Source: Solimonas sp041612095
GTDB taxonomy: Bacteria; Pseudomonadota; Gammaproteobacteria; Nevskiales; Nevskiaceae
Length of the DNA stretch: 13,040 bases
Direction: 5' to 3'
Assembly: GCA_041612095.1 (NCBI GenBank)
Contig: JBFJJW010000090.1
Location: forward strand, 1 to 13,040
The notes beneath the pieces were generated by a model that saw nothing but the letters and a program-made list of their open reading frames with translations, was not told where the DNA came from and did not search any database. This document shows positions 6,854 to 13,040 of this stretch, one piece after another (position 1 is the first letter of the stretch; each line of letters starts with the position of its first letter). The translations under genes and the position numbers were made by a program.

Positions 6854-7561
6854 ATGAGTTTGAGTAGCCAAGTGGTTGTCATTACCGGCGCGGCCGGGAA
6901 CCTGGGACGCGCCGTGGCGGCGGCCTTTGCCGAGGAGGGCGCGCAACAGATCCTGCTGGACCTGAGCGAACGCGGGCTGCGCGAAGCCTATCCGGAACCG
7001 GATCCGCAGCGCCTGCTGATCGCTGCCGATCTCACCGACGCGCTCTCGACGCAGCGGGCGGTGGACCGTGGCTTTGCGCACTACGGTCGCATCGACGCAC
7101 TGTGCAATATTGCCGGCGGCTTCGCGATGGGCACGCCGGTCCACGCAACGCCGGCAGAGGAATGGACGCGAATGATGAACCTCAATGCCATGACCGTGCT
7201 GCACGCGGTGCAGGCCGCGGTGCCCAAGATGCTGGCGGCCGGCGGCGGACGCATTGTCAACGTGGGTGCGGGTGCCGGTCAGAAAGGGGGGGCGATGATG
7301 GGCGCCTACAGCGTATCCAAGAGCGCAGTGATCCGCATGACCGAGTCGATGAGCGCCGAGTTGCGCGAACAGAACATCAACGTCAACTGTGTGCTGCCGA
7401 GCACGCTGGATACGCCGGCCAACCGCGCGGCGATGCCGGACGCCGATCCCGGCCAATGGGTGGCCCTCGCCGATCTCGCCGCCACCATCCGCTTCCTGTG
7501 TTCCCCGGATGCACGTGCGATACACGGCGCGGCGATTCCGGTCGTGGGGCTGGGCGGATGA
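6854..7561 (+). CDS. Short-chain dehydrogenase/reductase (SDR), probably NAD-dependent
   Basis: A 235-residue classical-size SDR, expected to interconvert a hydroxyl and a keto group. The Rossmann motif is TGAAGNLG at 11-18. Asp36, after the second strand (ILLDL), favours NAD(H) over NADP(H). NIAG at 85-88 replaces the usual NNAG. The catalytic YxxxK is Tyr152/Lys156 in AYSVSKSAV, and Asn109 matches the fourth tetrad member. The catalytic serine, normally 13 residues before the tyrosine, is Ala139 here, in IVNVGAGAG. The C-terminus (IHGAAIPVVGLGG) is typical. It is the first gene of a four-gene operon and its stop overlaps the next start as ATGA. Substrate unknown. With a SnoaL-like protein and a crotonase downstream, a beta-oxidation-like or ring-degrading pathway is plausible. 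Confidence 0.92.
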   Translation: MSLSSQVVVITGAAGNLGRAVAAAFAEEGAQQILLDLSERGLREAYPEPDPQRLLIAADLTDALSTQRAVDRGFAHYGRIDALCNIAGGFAMGTPVHATPAEEWTRMMNLNAMTVLHAVQAAVPKMLAAGGGRIVNVGAGAGQKGGAMMGAYSVSKSAVIRMTESMSAELREQNINVNCVLPSTLDTPANRAAMPDADPGQWVALADLAATIRFLCSPDARAIHGAAIPVVGLGG

Positions 7562-8106
7562 ACGCCAAGACCCGCGACCAGCAGCTGGACGAGCTCCTCG
7601 ACAAGCAGGCCATCACCGAACTGATCATGGCCTACTGCAATGCCGCAGATCGCCATGACCACGCCAAGATGCGCGCGCTCTACCACGAGGATGCCATCGA
7701 CGATCATGGGCACTTCGCCAAGGGCCCGGCGATGGCGTTCATCGACAAGCTGCCGGAGATACAGGCAGCGATGGAGATCCTGCATCACAACGTCACCACC
7801 GTGAACCTGAAGCTGGACGGTGATCGCGCCGAAGGCGAGGTCTACATCCTGGCCTTTCACAAGGTGAAGGACGATGGCGCCGGCTTTGACGTGCTGATCG
7901 GCGGCCGCTACTTCGACAAGTACGAGAAGCGTGCCGGCGTCTGGAAGTTCAGCCACCGCGCCATCGTCGCGGACTGGGCCTACCCCGCCCACCCCTCGGC
8001 AGTGAATCTGGAGCATCCGTTCCTGTCCGGCGCGCATATTGGCAAACCCGGCCCTGCCGATCCTTCATACGCCTTCTTCACGCTGTTCACGCGTGGCGAG
8101 CGCTAA
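7558..8106 (+). CDS. SnoaL-like (NTF2-fold) domain protein
   Basis: A 182-residue protein with the SnoaL_4/scytalone-dehydratase type NTF2 fold, an alpha+beta cone that often catalyses dehydration, isomerisation or cyclisation of small hydrophobic molecules. The pattern fits: helix with ITELIMAYCNAADRHD at 19-34, MRALYHEDAIDDHG at 38-51, then strands with HHNVTTVNLKLDGDRAEGEV at 76-95, GGRYFDKYEKR at 115-125 and WKFSHRAIVADW at 129-140. Tyr26, Asp31, His76/77 and His133 are candidate polar active-site residues by analogy with that family. ATG 7558 is supported by the ATGA overlap with the SDR stop; an in-frame upstream extension would lie wholly inside the SDR gene. There is no signal peptide, so it is cytoplasmic. 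It could dehydrate the SDR product or supply the crotonase with substrate (inference). Confidence 0.88.
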   Translation: MNAKTRDQQLDELLDKQAITELIMAYCNAADRHDHAKMRALYHEDAIDDHGHFAKGPAMAFIDKLPEIQAAMEILHHNVTTVNLKLDGDRAEGEVYILAFHKVKDDGAGFDVLIGGRYFDKYEKRAGVWKFSHRAIVADWAYPAHPSAVNLEHPFLSGAHIGKPGPADPSYAFFTLFTRGER

Positions 8107-8114
8107 GCCGCGCG

Positions 8115-9134
8115 ATGCCCACCTCGCAGCCAACCCCTGCCCTGATCGGTGGCGAGCAGCTCGCCGCGTGGGCCGGCCACCGCGACAGCGCGGCACCATT
8201 CTCGCCGCTGCAGGGACAGGCCTGTCTGTTGGTGAACGCCGATGATGTGCCGGCACCGCAGCAGCGGCCGGGCATCGCAACCTGGCTGCGAAGCCTGCCG
8301 GTACCCAGCATTGCGGTCGGCACGACCCTCAGCGAGTTCTCGGCTGCCTGCGATACCCAGGTCGACACACTCGACGCCGCCCAGCCCCTGATCGCCAACA
8401 TACGCCAGGCACCGCGCGCGGCCGCCGTGCTAGCGCAACTGCTGCGACTCAACACCGCGCTTTCGCTGGCAGACGCCCTGGTGGCCGAGTCGCTGGCCTA
8501 CGCCACCTTGCAGGGCGGCGCCGAGTTTCAGGCCTGGCTGGCGGCGCATCGCGCTGCCACGCCGGCAGTAGCGACCGACGACGGCCCCGCCGTGCTGCTT
8601 GCGCGCGAGGATGACCGCCTGCAGCTCACGCTCAATCGCGCCTCCAACCACAATGCGATGTCGGTGGAGATGCGCGATGCCCTGTGCGAGGCCCTGCAAC
8701 TCGTCGTGACCGATGACAGCATTACCCGCGTAGCGCTCAATGCGCGCGGCAAATGCTTCTCTACCGGCGGCGATCTCACCGAGTTCGGCAGCGCACCCGA
8801 CACCGCCACGGCACATCTGGTGCGCAGCCTCGCGCTCCCGGGGCGCGTGCTCGCCCGCTGCGCGGATAGAGTGACGGTAAGCTTGCACGGCGCCTGTATC
8901 GGCAGCGGCATCGAGTTTCCGGCGTTCGCCGGCCACATCGAGGCGCATGCCGGCACCTGGTTTCAATTGCCGGAGCTCAAGTACGGCCTGATTCCCGGCG
9001 CTGGCGGCTGCGTCAGTGTCGCGCGACGCATCGGCCGCCAGCGCACCGCCTGGATGGTGTTGTCCGGTGCGCGGGTGACCACGGTCACCGCTCTGCAGTG
9101 GGGCTTGGTGGATGCCGTCATCGAACCGCAGTGA
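8115..9134 (+). CDS. Enoyl-CoA hydratase/isomerase family protein with permuted-looking domain order
   Basis: A 339-residue crotonase-superfamily protein, about 80 residues longer than usual and oddly arranged. Residues 157-339 form a crotonase core: NRASNHNAM at 174-182, first oxyanion segment CFSTGGDL at 214-221, second at GACIGSGIEF 259-268, and LPELKYGLIPGAGG at 285-298. Glu267 and Glu287 are 20 residues apart, matching Glu144/Glu164 of rat enoyl-CoA hydratase, so it is probably active. The chain stops at LVDAVIEPQ, without the usual C-terminal helices. Instead, residues 88-146, before the core, look like those helices: a helix with PRAAAVLAQLLR, then LADALVAESLAYATL and FQAWLAAHR. Residues 36-85 look like a degenerate crotonase strand region. 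It starts 8 nt after the SnoaL-like gene and its stop overlaps the next gene's GTG. The reaction is probably hydration or isomerisation of an enoyl-CoA. Confidence 0.88.
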   Translation: MPTSQPTPALIGGEQLAAWAGHRDSAAPFSPLQGQACLLVNADDVPAPQQRPGIATWLRSLPVPSIAVGTTLSEFSAACDTQVDTLDAAQPLIANIRQAPRAAAVLAQLLRLNTALSLADALVAESLAYATLQGGAEFQAWLAAHRAATPAVATDDGPAVLLAREDDRLQLTLNRASNHNAMSVEMRDALCEALQLVVTDDSITRVALNARGKCFSTGGDLTEFGSAPDTATAHLVRSLALPGRVLARCADRVTVSLHGACIGSGIEFPAFAGHIEAHAGTWFQLPELKYGLIPGAGGCVSVARRIGRQRTAWMVLSGARVTTVTALQWGLVDAVIEPQ

Positions 9135-9709
9135 ATTTCCTCGCGCATCTGTGGCTGGCTGACCGTACCGACACCTCGATGGCCGGCGCCATCCTCGGCG
9201 ATCTGGTCCGCGGCGCAGACCTCAGCCCGTACCCGAGCGATATTGCCCTGGGCATTCGCCTGCACCGCCGGATCGACGCCAGCAGTGATCGCCACCCCTT
9301 GCTGCAGCCGCTGCGTGCGCAGTTCGATCCCGGCACGCGGCGCTACGCCGGCATCGTGCTGGATCTCGCCTGCGACTACGCGCTGGTTCAGCACTGGCAG
9401 CAGTTGAGCCGCGAACCGCTGCCCGAGTTCTGTGCCCGCGCCGGCACATCCGTGGCCGCCGCCGCGCCGTGGTTCGTGCAGGCCGGCGCGCGCGCACCGA
9501 CCGCGGCGGGCTTCAGCGAACTGCTGCTGTCCTATGGCGAGGCTTCGGGAATCGACCGCGCGGTGCGGAGGACCGCTGCGCGGCTGCGCCAGCCGCAACC
9601 GCTGATAGCTGCGGCGGGGCAATGGCCCCGGCTGACGACGCCCCTGCTGCAGATCCTTCCCGAGCTGCTGCAGGATCTGCAGCAGCAGGTACACACGCTG
9701 AGGGCCTGA
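9131..9709 (+). CDS. acpH: ACP phosphodiesterase family protein (AcpH, DUF479)
   Basis: A 192-residue member of the AcpH family, whose E. coli enzyme removes 4'-phosphopantetheine from acyl carrier protein. The GTG start at 9131 overlaps the crotonase stop (GTGA) and gives the family's characteristic N-terminus, MNFLAHLWLA; an upstream in-frame ATG at 9098 would add unrelated residues. Further hallmarks are GAILGDLVRG at 19-28, GIRLHRRIDASSDRHP at 41-56 and RYAGIVLDLACDYAL at 71-85. The last motif usually reads D-x-x-x-D-H, but here Asp82 is followed by Tyr83, so one conserved histidine is missing and activity is uncertain. The remaining helical part is normal in length. It is the last gene of the SDR operon, converging with the esterase gene only 7 bp away. 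Why it is coupled to catabolic genes is unclear. Confidence 0.88.
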   Translation: MNFLAHLWLADRTDTSMAGAILGDLVRGADLSPYPSDIALGIRLHRRIDASSDRHPLLQPLRAQFDPGTRRYAGIVLDLACDYALVQHWQQLSREPLPEFCARAGTSVAAAAPWFVQAGARAPTAAGFSELLLSYGEASGIDRAVRRTAARLRQPQPLIAAAGQWPRLTTPLLQILPELLQDLQQQVHTLRA

Positions 9710-9716
9710 AGGCAGA

Positions 9717-10760
9717 TCAGCGCGCGGCCGGCCCAATCTCGGCCATCAACTGCGGCAAGGCCCAGGCAAAAGCGTCGCGATAGTAGGGCCAGTCGTGAAA
9801 CCCCGGCCCGTAGAACAGCGTCTGATGTTCGACTCCAGCCTCGCTCAGGGTGCGCGCCAGGCTCTGGTTCATCACCAGCAGCAACGGCTCGATCGCGTAC
9901 AGCTGCGGCGACTCCAGCTGTTCGTGCGCGCCACCCGGCAGCCCGTTGCCGGAGCTCAGGAAGATCTTCATCCCGGCCAGCCCCGCCACATGGGTGCCGG
10001 GATCGTGCGCCTCCCAGACGGCGTAGTGCGTAATCGGATCGCCCCAGATCGGATCGTTCGGCGTGCCGGCAAACGGATTCAGCAGATACCCCGCAAGCGC
10101 GCTGCCGCGATCAATCGCCAGAAAGTCGACCGCACCGGACAGTCCTGCGGCCGCTTGAAACAGGCCGGGATGCACTGCCGCGTAGTAGAGCGCGCCATAG
10201 CCCCCCATGGACGGACCGGCGACCGCGCGATGGCCCTGCCCGAGCAGACGCAAGTGCCGCTCCACATGCGGCAATACCACATCGATGTGATAGGTCTCCC
10301 ATTGGAAGCTGCCGTCTATCCAGTCGGAATACCAGCCCGGGTTGCCGCCGCCGCCATCGGGCATCACCGCGATCACGTCCAGCCCCTCGGTCATCGCCTG
10401 CGCATGACCCAGGCGGGTCCACGCCGTGTAGTCGCCCGGTGCATCGTGCAGCAGAAACAGCAGCGGATAGCGCTTCCCCGAGTGCGCGTAGTCGCCCGGC
10501 ACCAGCACACGCACCCGGTTATCGGTTACCTGCACGCCATCCGGCAGCGGGATATCCAGTTCAAAGCAACGGGGTGCTGTGCAGCTGGCGTCGTCAGCCA
10601 CAAATCGAGCCGCCGCCGGCAAACCCTGCACAGCTGCCGGCACCTCGGGTGATCGCGAGTCTGTGCCGCAGGCCTGCAGCGTCGCCGCGGTCAGCACCAG
10701 CATGCCGATCAGCCCGCCCGAAAGAATACGTCCTGACCGCTTGACTGCCGCTGCCGTCAC
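9717..10760 (-). CDS. Putative lipoprotein esterase (alpha/beta hydrolase, esterase D/antigen 85-like)
   Basis: A 347-residue predicted secreted lipid-anchored serine esterase. The GTG start at 10760 is preferred: AGGGG lies 6 nt upstream and it leaves a 30-residue signal (basic n-region, then GGLIGMLVLTAATLQAC) with lipobox LQAC and Cys31. An ATG at 10793 would add 11 residues but has no Shine-Dalgarno sequence. The alpha/beta-hydrolase core contains YPLLFLLHDAPGDYTAW at 98-114, the nucleophile elbow GPSMGGYGAL with Ser184, and GFHDWPYY with catalytic His322. The acidic triad member was not pinned down. The chain resembles the esterase family that includes S-formylglutathione hydrolase and mycolyltransferases; with a lipobox and no conserved thiol-ester context, an extracytoplasmic carboxylesterase is more likely. 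It lies 56 nt downstream of the c-di-GMP gene on the same strand and may be co-transcribed with it. Confidence 0.88.
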   Translation of the reverse strand: MTAAAVKRSGRILSGGLIGMLVLTAATLQACGTDSRSPEVPAAVQGLPAAARFVADDASCTAPRCFELDIPLPDGVQVTDNRVRVLVPGDYAHSGKRYPLLFLLHDAPGDYTAWTRLGHAQAMTEGLDVIAVMPDGGGGNPGWYSDWIDGSFQWETYHIDVVLPHVERHLRLLGQGHRAVAGPSMGGYGALYYAAVHPGLFQAAAGLSGAVDFLAIDRGSALAGYLLNPFAGTPNDPIWGDPITHYAVWEAHDPGTHVAGLAGMKIFLSSGNGLPGGAHEQLESPQLYAIEPLLLVMNQSLARTLSEAGVEHQTLFYGPGFHDWPYYRDAFAWALPQLMAEIGPAAR

Positions 10761-10816
10761 CTTGATCCCCTGCGTCCTTAGGCTGCGGATCATAGCGGGG
10801 CCGGGGCCGCGGCATC

Positions 10817-13040
10817 TCAGAACATCGTTTCGTCCCGTCCGCGGGGCCGACGAGTCCCGAGGGCAACGATGCGATCGGTCACCTCCTGCGCAGGCCGTGC
10901 CTGTGCAAAGAGATACCCCTGTCCGACAAAGGCCGCAGCTGCTGCGCCGCGCCCCACGAGATAGCCCTGGCCGCTGTCGCAGGCGCGGCCACGCAGAAAC
11001 TCCAGTTGCTCCTCGGTCTCTATGCCCTCGGCGACGACCGCAATACCCAGGCCGTGGGCCATGGCGATGATGGCCTGGGCGACGGCAGCGTCCGCGGGGT
11101 CCTCGCAGATGTCGCGCACAAAGCTGCGGTCGATCTTCAGCACATCGACCGGAAAGCGGGTGATGTACGAGAGACTGGAATAACCGGTGCCGAAATCGTC
11201 GACGGCGATCGCGATGCCCAGCAGGCGCAGACGCCTGAGCACCCGTATGGTGTCCTCGGACTTGGCCATCAACGAGCCCTCGGTGATTTCCAGTACCAGA
11301 GACTCCGGTGCAAGGCCCGACAACGCCAGCGCACGCTGCACCTGTTCAACCAGATTGGGTTGAGTGAACTGCCGGGGTGACAGATTCACGGCAACCGTCA
11401 GCGGGCGGTTCAGGCGCTGCTGGATCTGCCGCGCTTCCTGGCAGACGGTACGCAGCGTCCACTCGCCGATGGCGATGATCAGGCCGGTCTCCTCGGCCAC
11501 CGGAATGAACTCCGCCGGCGATATCAGGCCGCGTTGCGGATGGTTCCAGCGGATCAGCGCTTCCATGCCGGTGACCTCACCGGTATCCAGACAGATCTGC
11601 GGCTCATAGTGCATGCTGAATTCGCCGCGGCTCATCGCCTGGCGCATCGCGCCTTCCAGCGTCAGCTTCTGGTGGACCGCGTGCATCATCTCGGCGCTGA
11701 AGCTGCGGTAGCAGCCACGACCCGCGGCCTTGGCCTGATACATGGCGGTATCCGCATTCTTCAGCAAGGTGGCGCAATCGACGCCGTCCCGGGGGTACTG
11801 GCTGCTGCCGACGCTGGCCGACAGCAGCAGATCGTGATTGCCGACCGTGATCGGCTGAAGAAACGCGGCGATCACGTTCTCGGCAACCCGATCGATGCTG
11901 CTGGTGTCCTTGAGATCGGTCAGCAGGATGACGAACTCGTCGCCGCCCATGCGGGCAACTGAGTCAATTCCGCGCACGCAGTGCGTCAGGCGCTCGGCAA
12001 CGGTCAGCAGCACCTGATCCCCCACGTGATGCCCCAGGGAATCGTTGATGCGCTTGAAGTGATCCAGATCGATCAACAGAACGCCGATCAGCGTCTCTGC
12101 GCGTTGCGCTCGGGCCAGCGCCGCATCGACGCGGTCCTGCAGCAGCGCGCGATTCGGCAACTGGGTCAGATCATCATGCTGCGCGATATGGCGGATGTAC
12201 TCCTCGTGGCGCTTGCGCTCGCTGATGTCGGCGATCACGCCGACGAAGCGACGCGGCCCGGCATTGTCGATCACGTTGATCGACAGCGACATCGGGAACT
12301 CGCTGCCATCCCTACGCAGGCCCACCACCTCTCGGCGTAGCCCGATGATCCGGCCATGATCAACGGGGTGGAAGTTGCGCACATAACCGTCGTGCGCGGC
12401 ACGAAAGCGACTCGGCATCAGCCGCGAGACGTTGCGGCCAATGACCTCGGCAGCGGGATAACCAAACATGCGCTCGGCCGCTCGATTGAAGCTCTGCACC
12501 GTGCCGGCCGTATCGATCGTGATGATGCCCTCCGAACTGCTGTCGACGATGGCCCGCTGTCCGGCCTCGGAAAGCCTAAAGGCCTCGGTCATTTCCATTG
12601 CCATTGCCCGCGCCCTGCGCGCGCTGGACCCCAGAGAGAGCACGGCGACAAACAGCATCGCACTGCCAAGTAGGCCGAGACCCAGCACCCATACTGCCCA
12701 GGAGCGCTTGCCAGCAATCGCCCCCGTCATCGCGCTGCGCAGGCGCCAGCTGCGGCCAAACAGCTCCAGCTCACGTTCAAGGCTAGTGGAGTCCCTACTG
12801 CTGAACGCGCCAGCACGGTAGAGCACCTCACTTGCGACTCCCGTGACATCTTCCACTGACAGCAGGCTGCCGCTCTCCTCCTTGTCCAGCGCGCCGGCAA
12901 GAAAGTCACCCATGCGGAACGGGGCGTATACATAGCCCTTGAGCCGGGGTTGTGCGGTCGGCGCGCGGTCTTCGTACAGCGGCAGATACAGCAGCACGCC
13001 CACCTGGGGGTCGGTGCCATCCTCCTGCACCAGCGTAACC
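10817..13040 (-). CDS. Membrane c-di-GMP enzyme: CHASE-TM-PAS-GGDEF-EAL (N-terminus outside window)
   Basis: A bifunctional-type cyclic-di-GMP protein, open to the window edge, so the start is missing. Numbering here runs from codon 13030-13028. Residues 1-95 are the end of a periplasmic CHASE sensor (VGVLLYLPLYED, then GYVYAPFRMGDFLAG). One membrane helix follows at about 110-132, then a PAS domain at about 152-270 ending in ADISERKR. The GGDEF domain (about 282-440) has an intact GGDEF at 362-366 and an inhibitory I-site RxxD at 353-356, so it can probably make c-di-GMP. The EAL domain (about 455-712) keeps Glu490 (EAL), Asn549, Glu581, Asp611/Asp612, Lys632, Glu668 and Gln688, so it can probably hydrolyse it. 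Near the end, a 16-residue stretch repeats GQGYL (687 and 703). The signal sensed by CHASE is unknown. The likely outputs are motility and biofilm. Confidence 0.95.
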   Translation of the reverse strand, partial: VTLVQEDGTDPQVGVLLYLPLYEDRAPTAQPRLKGYVYAPFRMGDFLAGALDKEESGSLLSVEDVTGVASEVLYRAGAFSSRDSTSLERELELFGRSWRLRSAMTGAIAGKRSWAVWVLGLGLLGSAMLFVAVLSLGSSARRARAMAMEMTEAFRLSEAGQRAIVDSSSEGIITIDTAGTVQSFNRAAERMFGYPAAEVIGRNVSRLMPSRFRAAHDGYVRNFHPVDHGRIIGLRREVVGLRRDGSEFPMSLSINVIDNAGPRRFVGVIADISERKRHEEYIRHIAQHDDLTQLPNRALLQDRVDAALARAQRAETLIGVLLIDLDHFKRINDSLGHHVGDQVLLTVAERLTHCVRGIDSVARMGGDEFVILLTDLKDTSSIDRVAENVIAAFLQPITVGNHDLLLSASVGSSQYPRDGVDCATLLKNADTAMYQAKAAGRGCYRSFSAEMMHAVHQKLTLEGAMRQAMSRGEFSMHYEPQICLDTGEVTGMEALIRWNHPQRGLISPAEFIPVAEETGLIIAIGEWTLRTVCQEARQIQQRLNRPLTVAVNLSPRQFTQPNLVEQVQRALALSGLAPESLVLEITEGSLMAKSEDTIRVLRRLRLLGIAIAVDDFGTGYSSLSYITRFPVDVLKIDRSFVRDICEDPADAAVAQAIIAMAHGLGIAVVAEGIETEEQLEFLRGRACDSGQGYLVGRGAAAAAFVGQGYLFAQARPAQEVTDRIVALGTRRPRGRDETMF
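10910..10972 (-). repeat. Short in-frame duplication (GQGYL) in the EAL C-terminus
   Basis: The 15-nt segments at 10910-10924 and 10958-10972 match at 13 of 15 bases and are 48 nt apart, exactly 16 codons. Both encode GQGYL. EAL domains normally have one such motif followed directly by the F-A-x-P-type end. Here an alanine-rich stretch, VGRGAAAAAFV, separates the two copies. It looks like an old internal duplication or insertion, since the copies have diverged at synonymous positions. Confidence 0.55.

Noticed and set aside
6812..8037. Minus-strand open frames opposite the SDR and SnoaL-like genes
   Set aside because: They are shadows of genes with clear Rossmann and NTF2-fold motifs. Their products lack recognisable domains.
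10794..10816. GGGGCC direct repeat between the esterase and c-di-GMP genes
   Set aside because: It is very short and GC-only, with no symmetry or spacing suggesting a site.

Overview
The window is compact, high-GC bacterial chromosome encoding proteins of fatty-acid, isoprenoid or alicyclic catabolism. The gene types, the outer-membrane-type lipoproteins, AcpH and a CCCTCTCCC/GGGAGAGGG interspersed hairpin suggest a gammaproteobacterium, perhaps Xanthomonadales or Nevskiales. That placement is inference. There are ten genes in three groups and no RNA genes, transposases or CRISPR arrays.

Region 1 (1-5358, minus strand) is a five-gene catabolic operon read right to left: enoyl-CoA hydratase, full-length AtuA-family protein, TetR regulator, biotin carboxylase, and a biotin-carrier protein cut by the window edge. 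The TetR gene sits inside the operon, with ATGA stop/start overlaps on both sides. AtuA, a crotonase, a TetR and an acyl-CoA carboxylase alpha subunit are also found in the Pseudomonas acyclic terpene (atu) pathway, so a branched or isoprenoid acyl-CoA substrate is plausible but not proven. The alpha subunit, one polypeptide in geranyl- and methylcrotonyl-CoA carboxylases, is split into two genes here, and a REP-like hairpin lies in the gap. The expected carboxyltransferase (beta) subunit is not in the window.

Region 2 (5359-5557) is the divergent intergenic region. It holds an 8-bp inverted repeat (5398-5424) that is a good operator candidate for the TetR, and a second inverted repeat nearer the lipoprotein gene. 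Region 3 (5558-6750) is a lone lipoprotein gene of unknown function followed by a clear intrinsic terminator.

Region 4 (6854-9709, plus strand) is a tightly packed operon: short-chain dehydrogenase, SnoaL-like protein, an unusual 339-residue crotonase, and an ACP-phosphodiesterase-family protein. Two of its three junctions are 4-bp overlaps. The crotonase appears to carry its C-terminal helices at the N-terminus, in front of the catalytic core. Its promoter region repeats the GGTGAG motif of the region 2 operator with the same 10-bp period, which hints that the two operons share a regulator.

Region 5 (9717-13040, minus strand) holds a putative lipoprotein esterase of the alpha/beta-hydrolase (esterase D/antigen 85) type. 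Upstream of it is a membrane c-di-GMP enzyme with CHASE, PAS, GGDEF and EAL domains, whose N-terminus lies outside the window.
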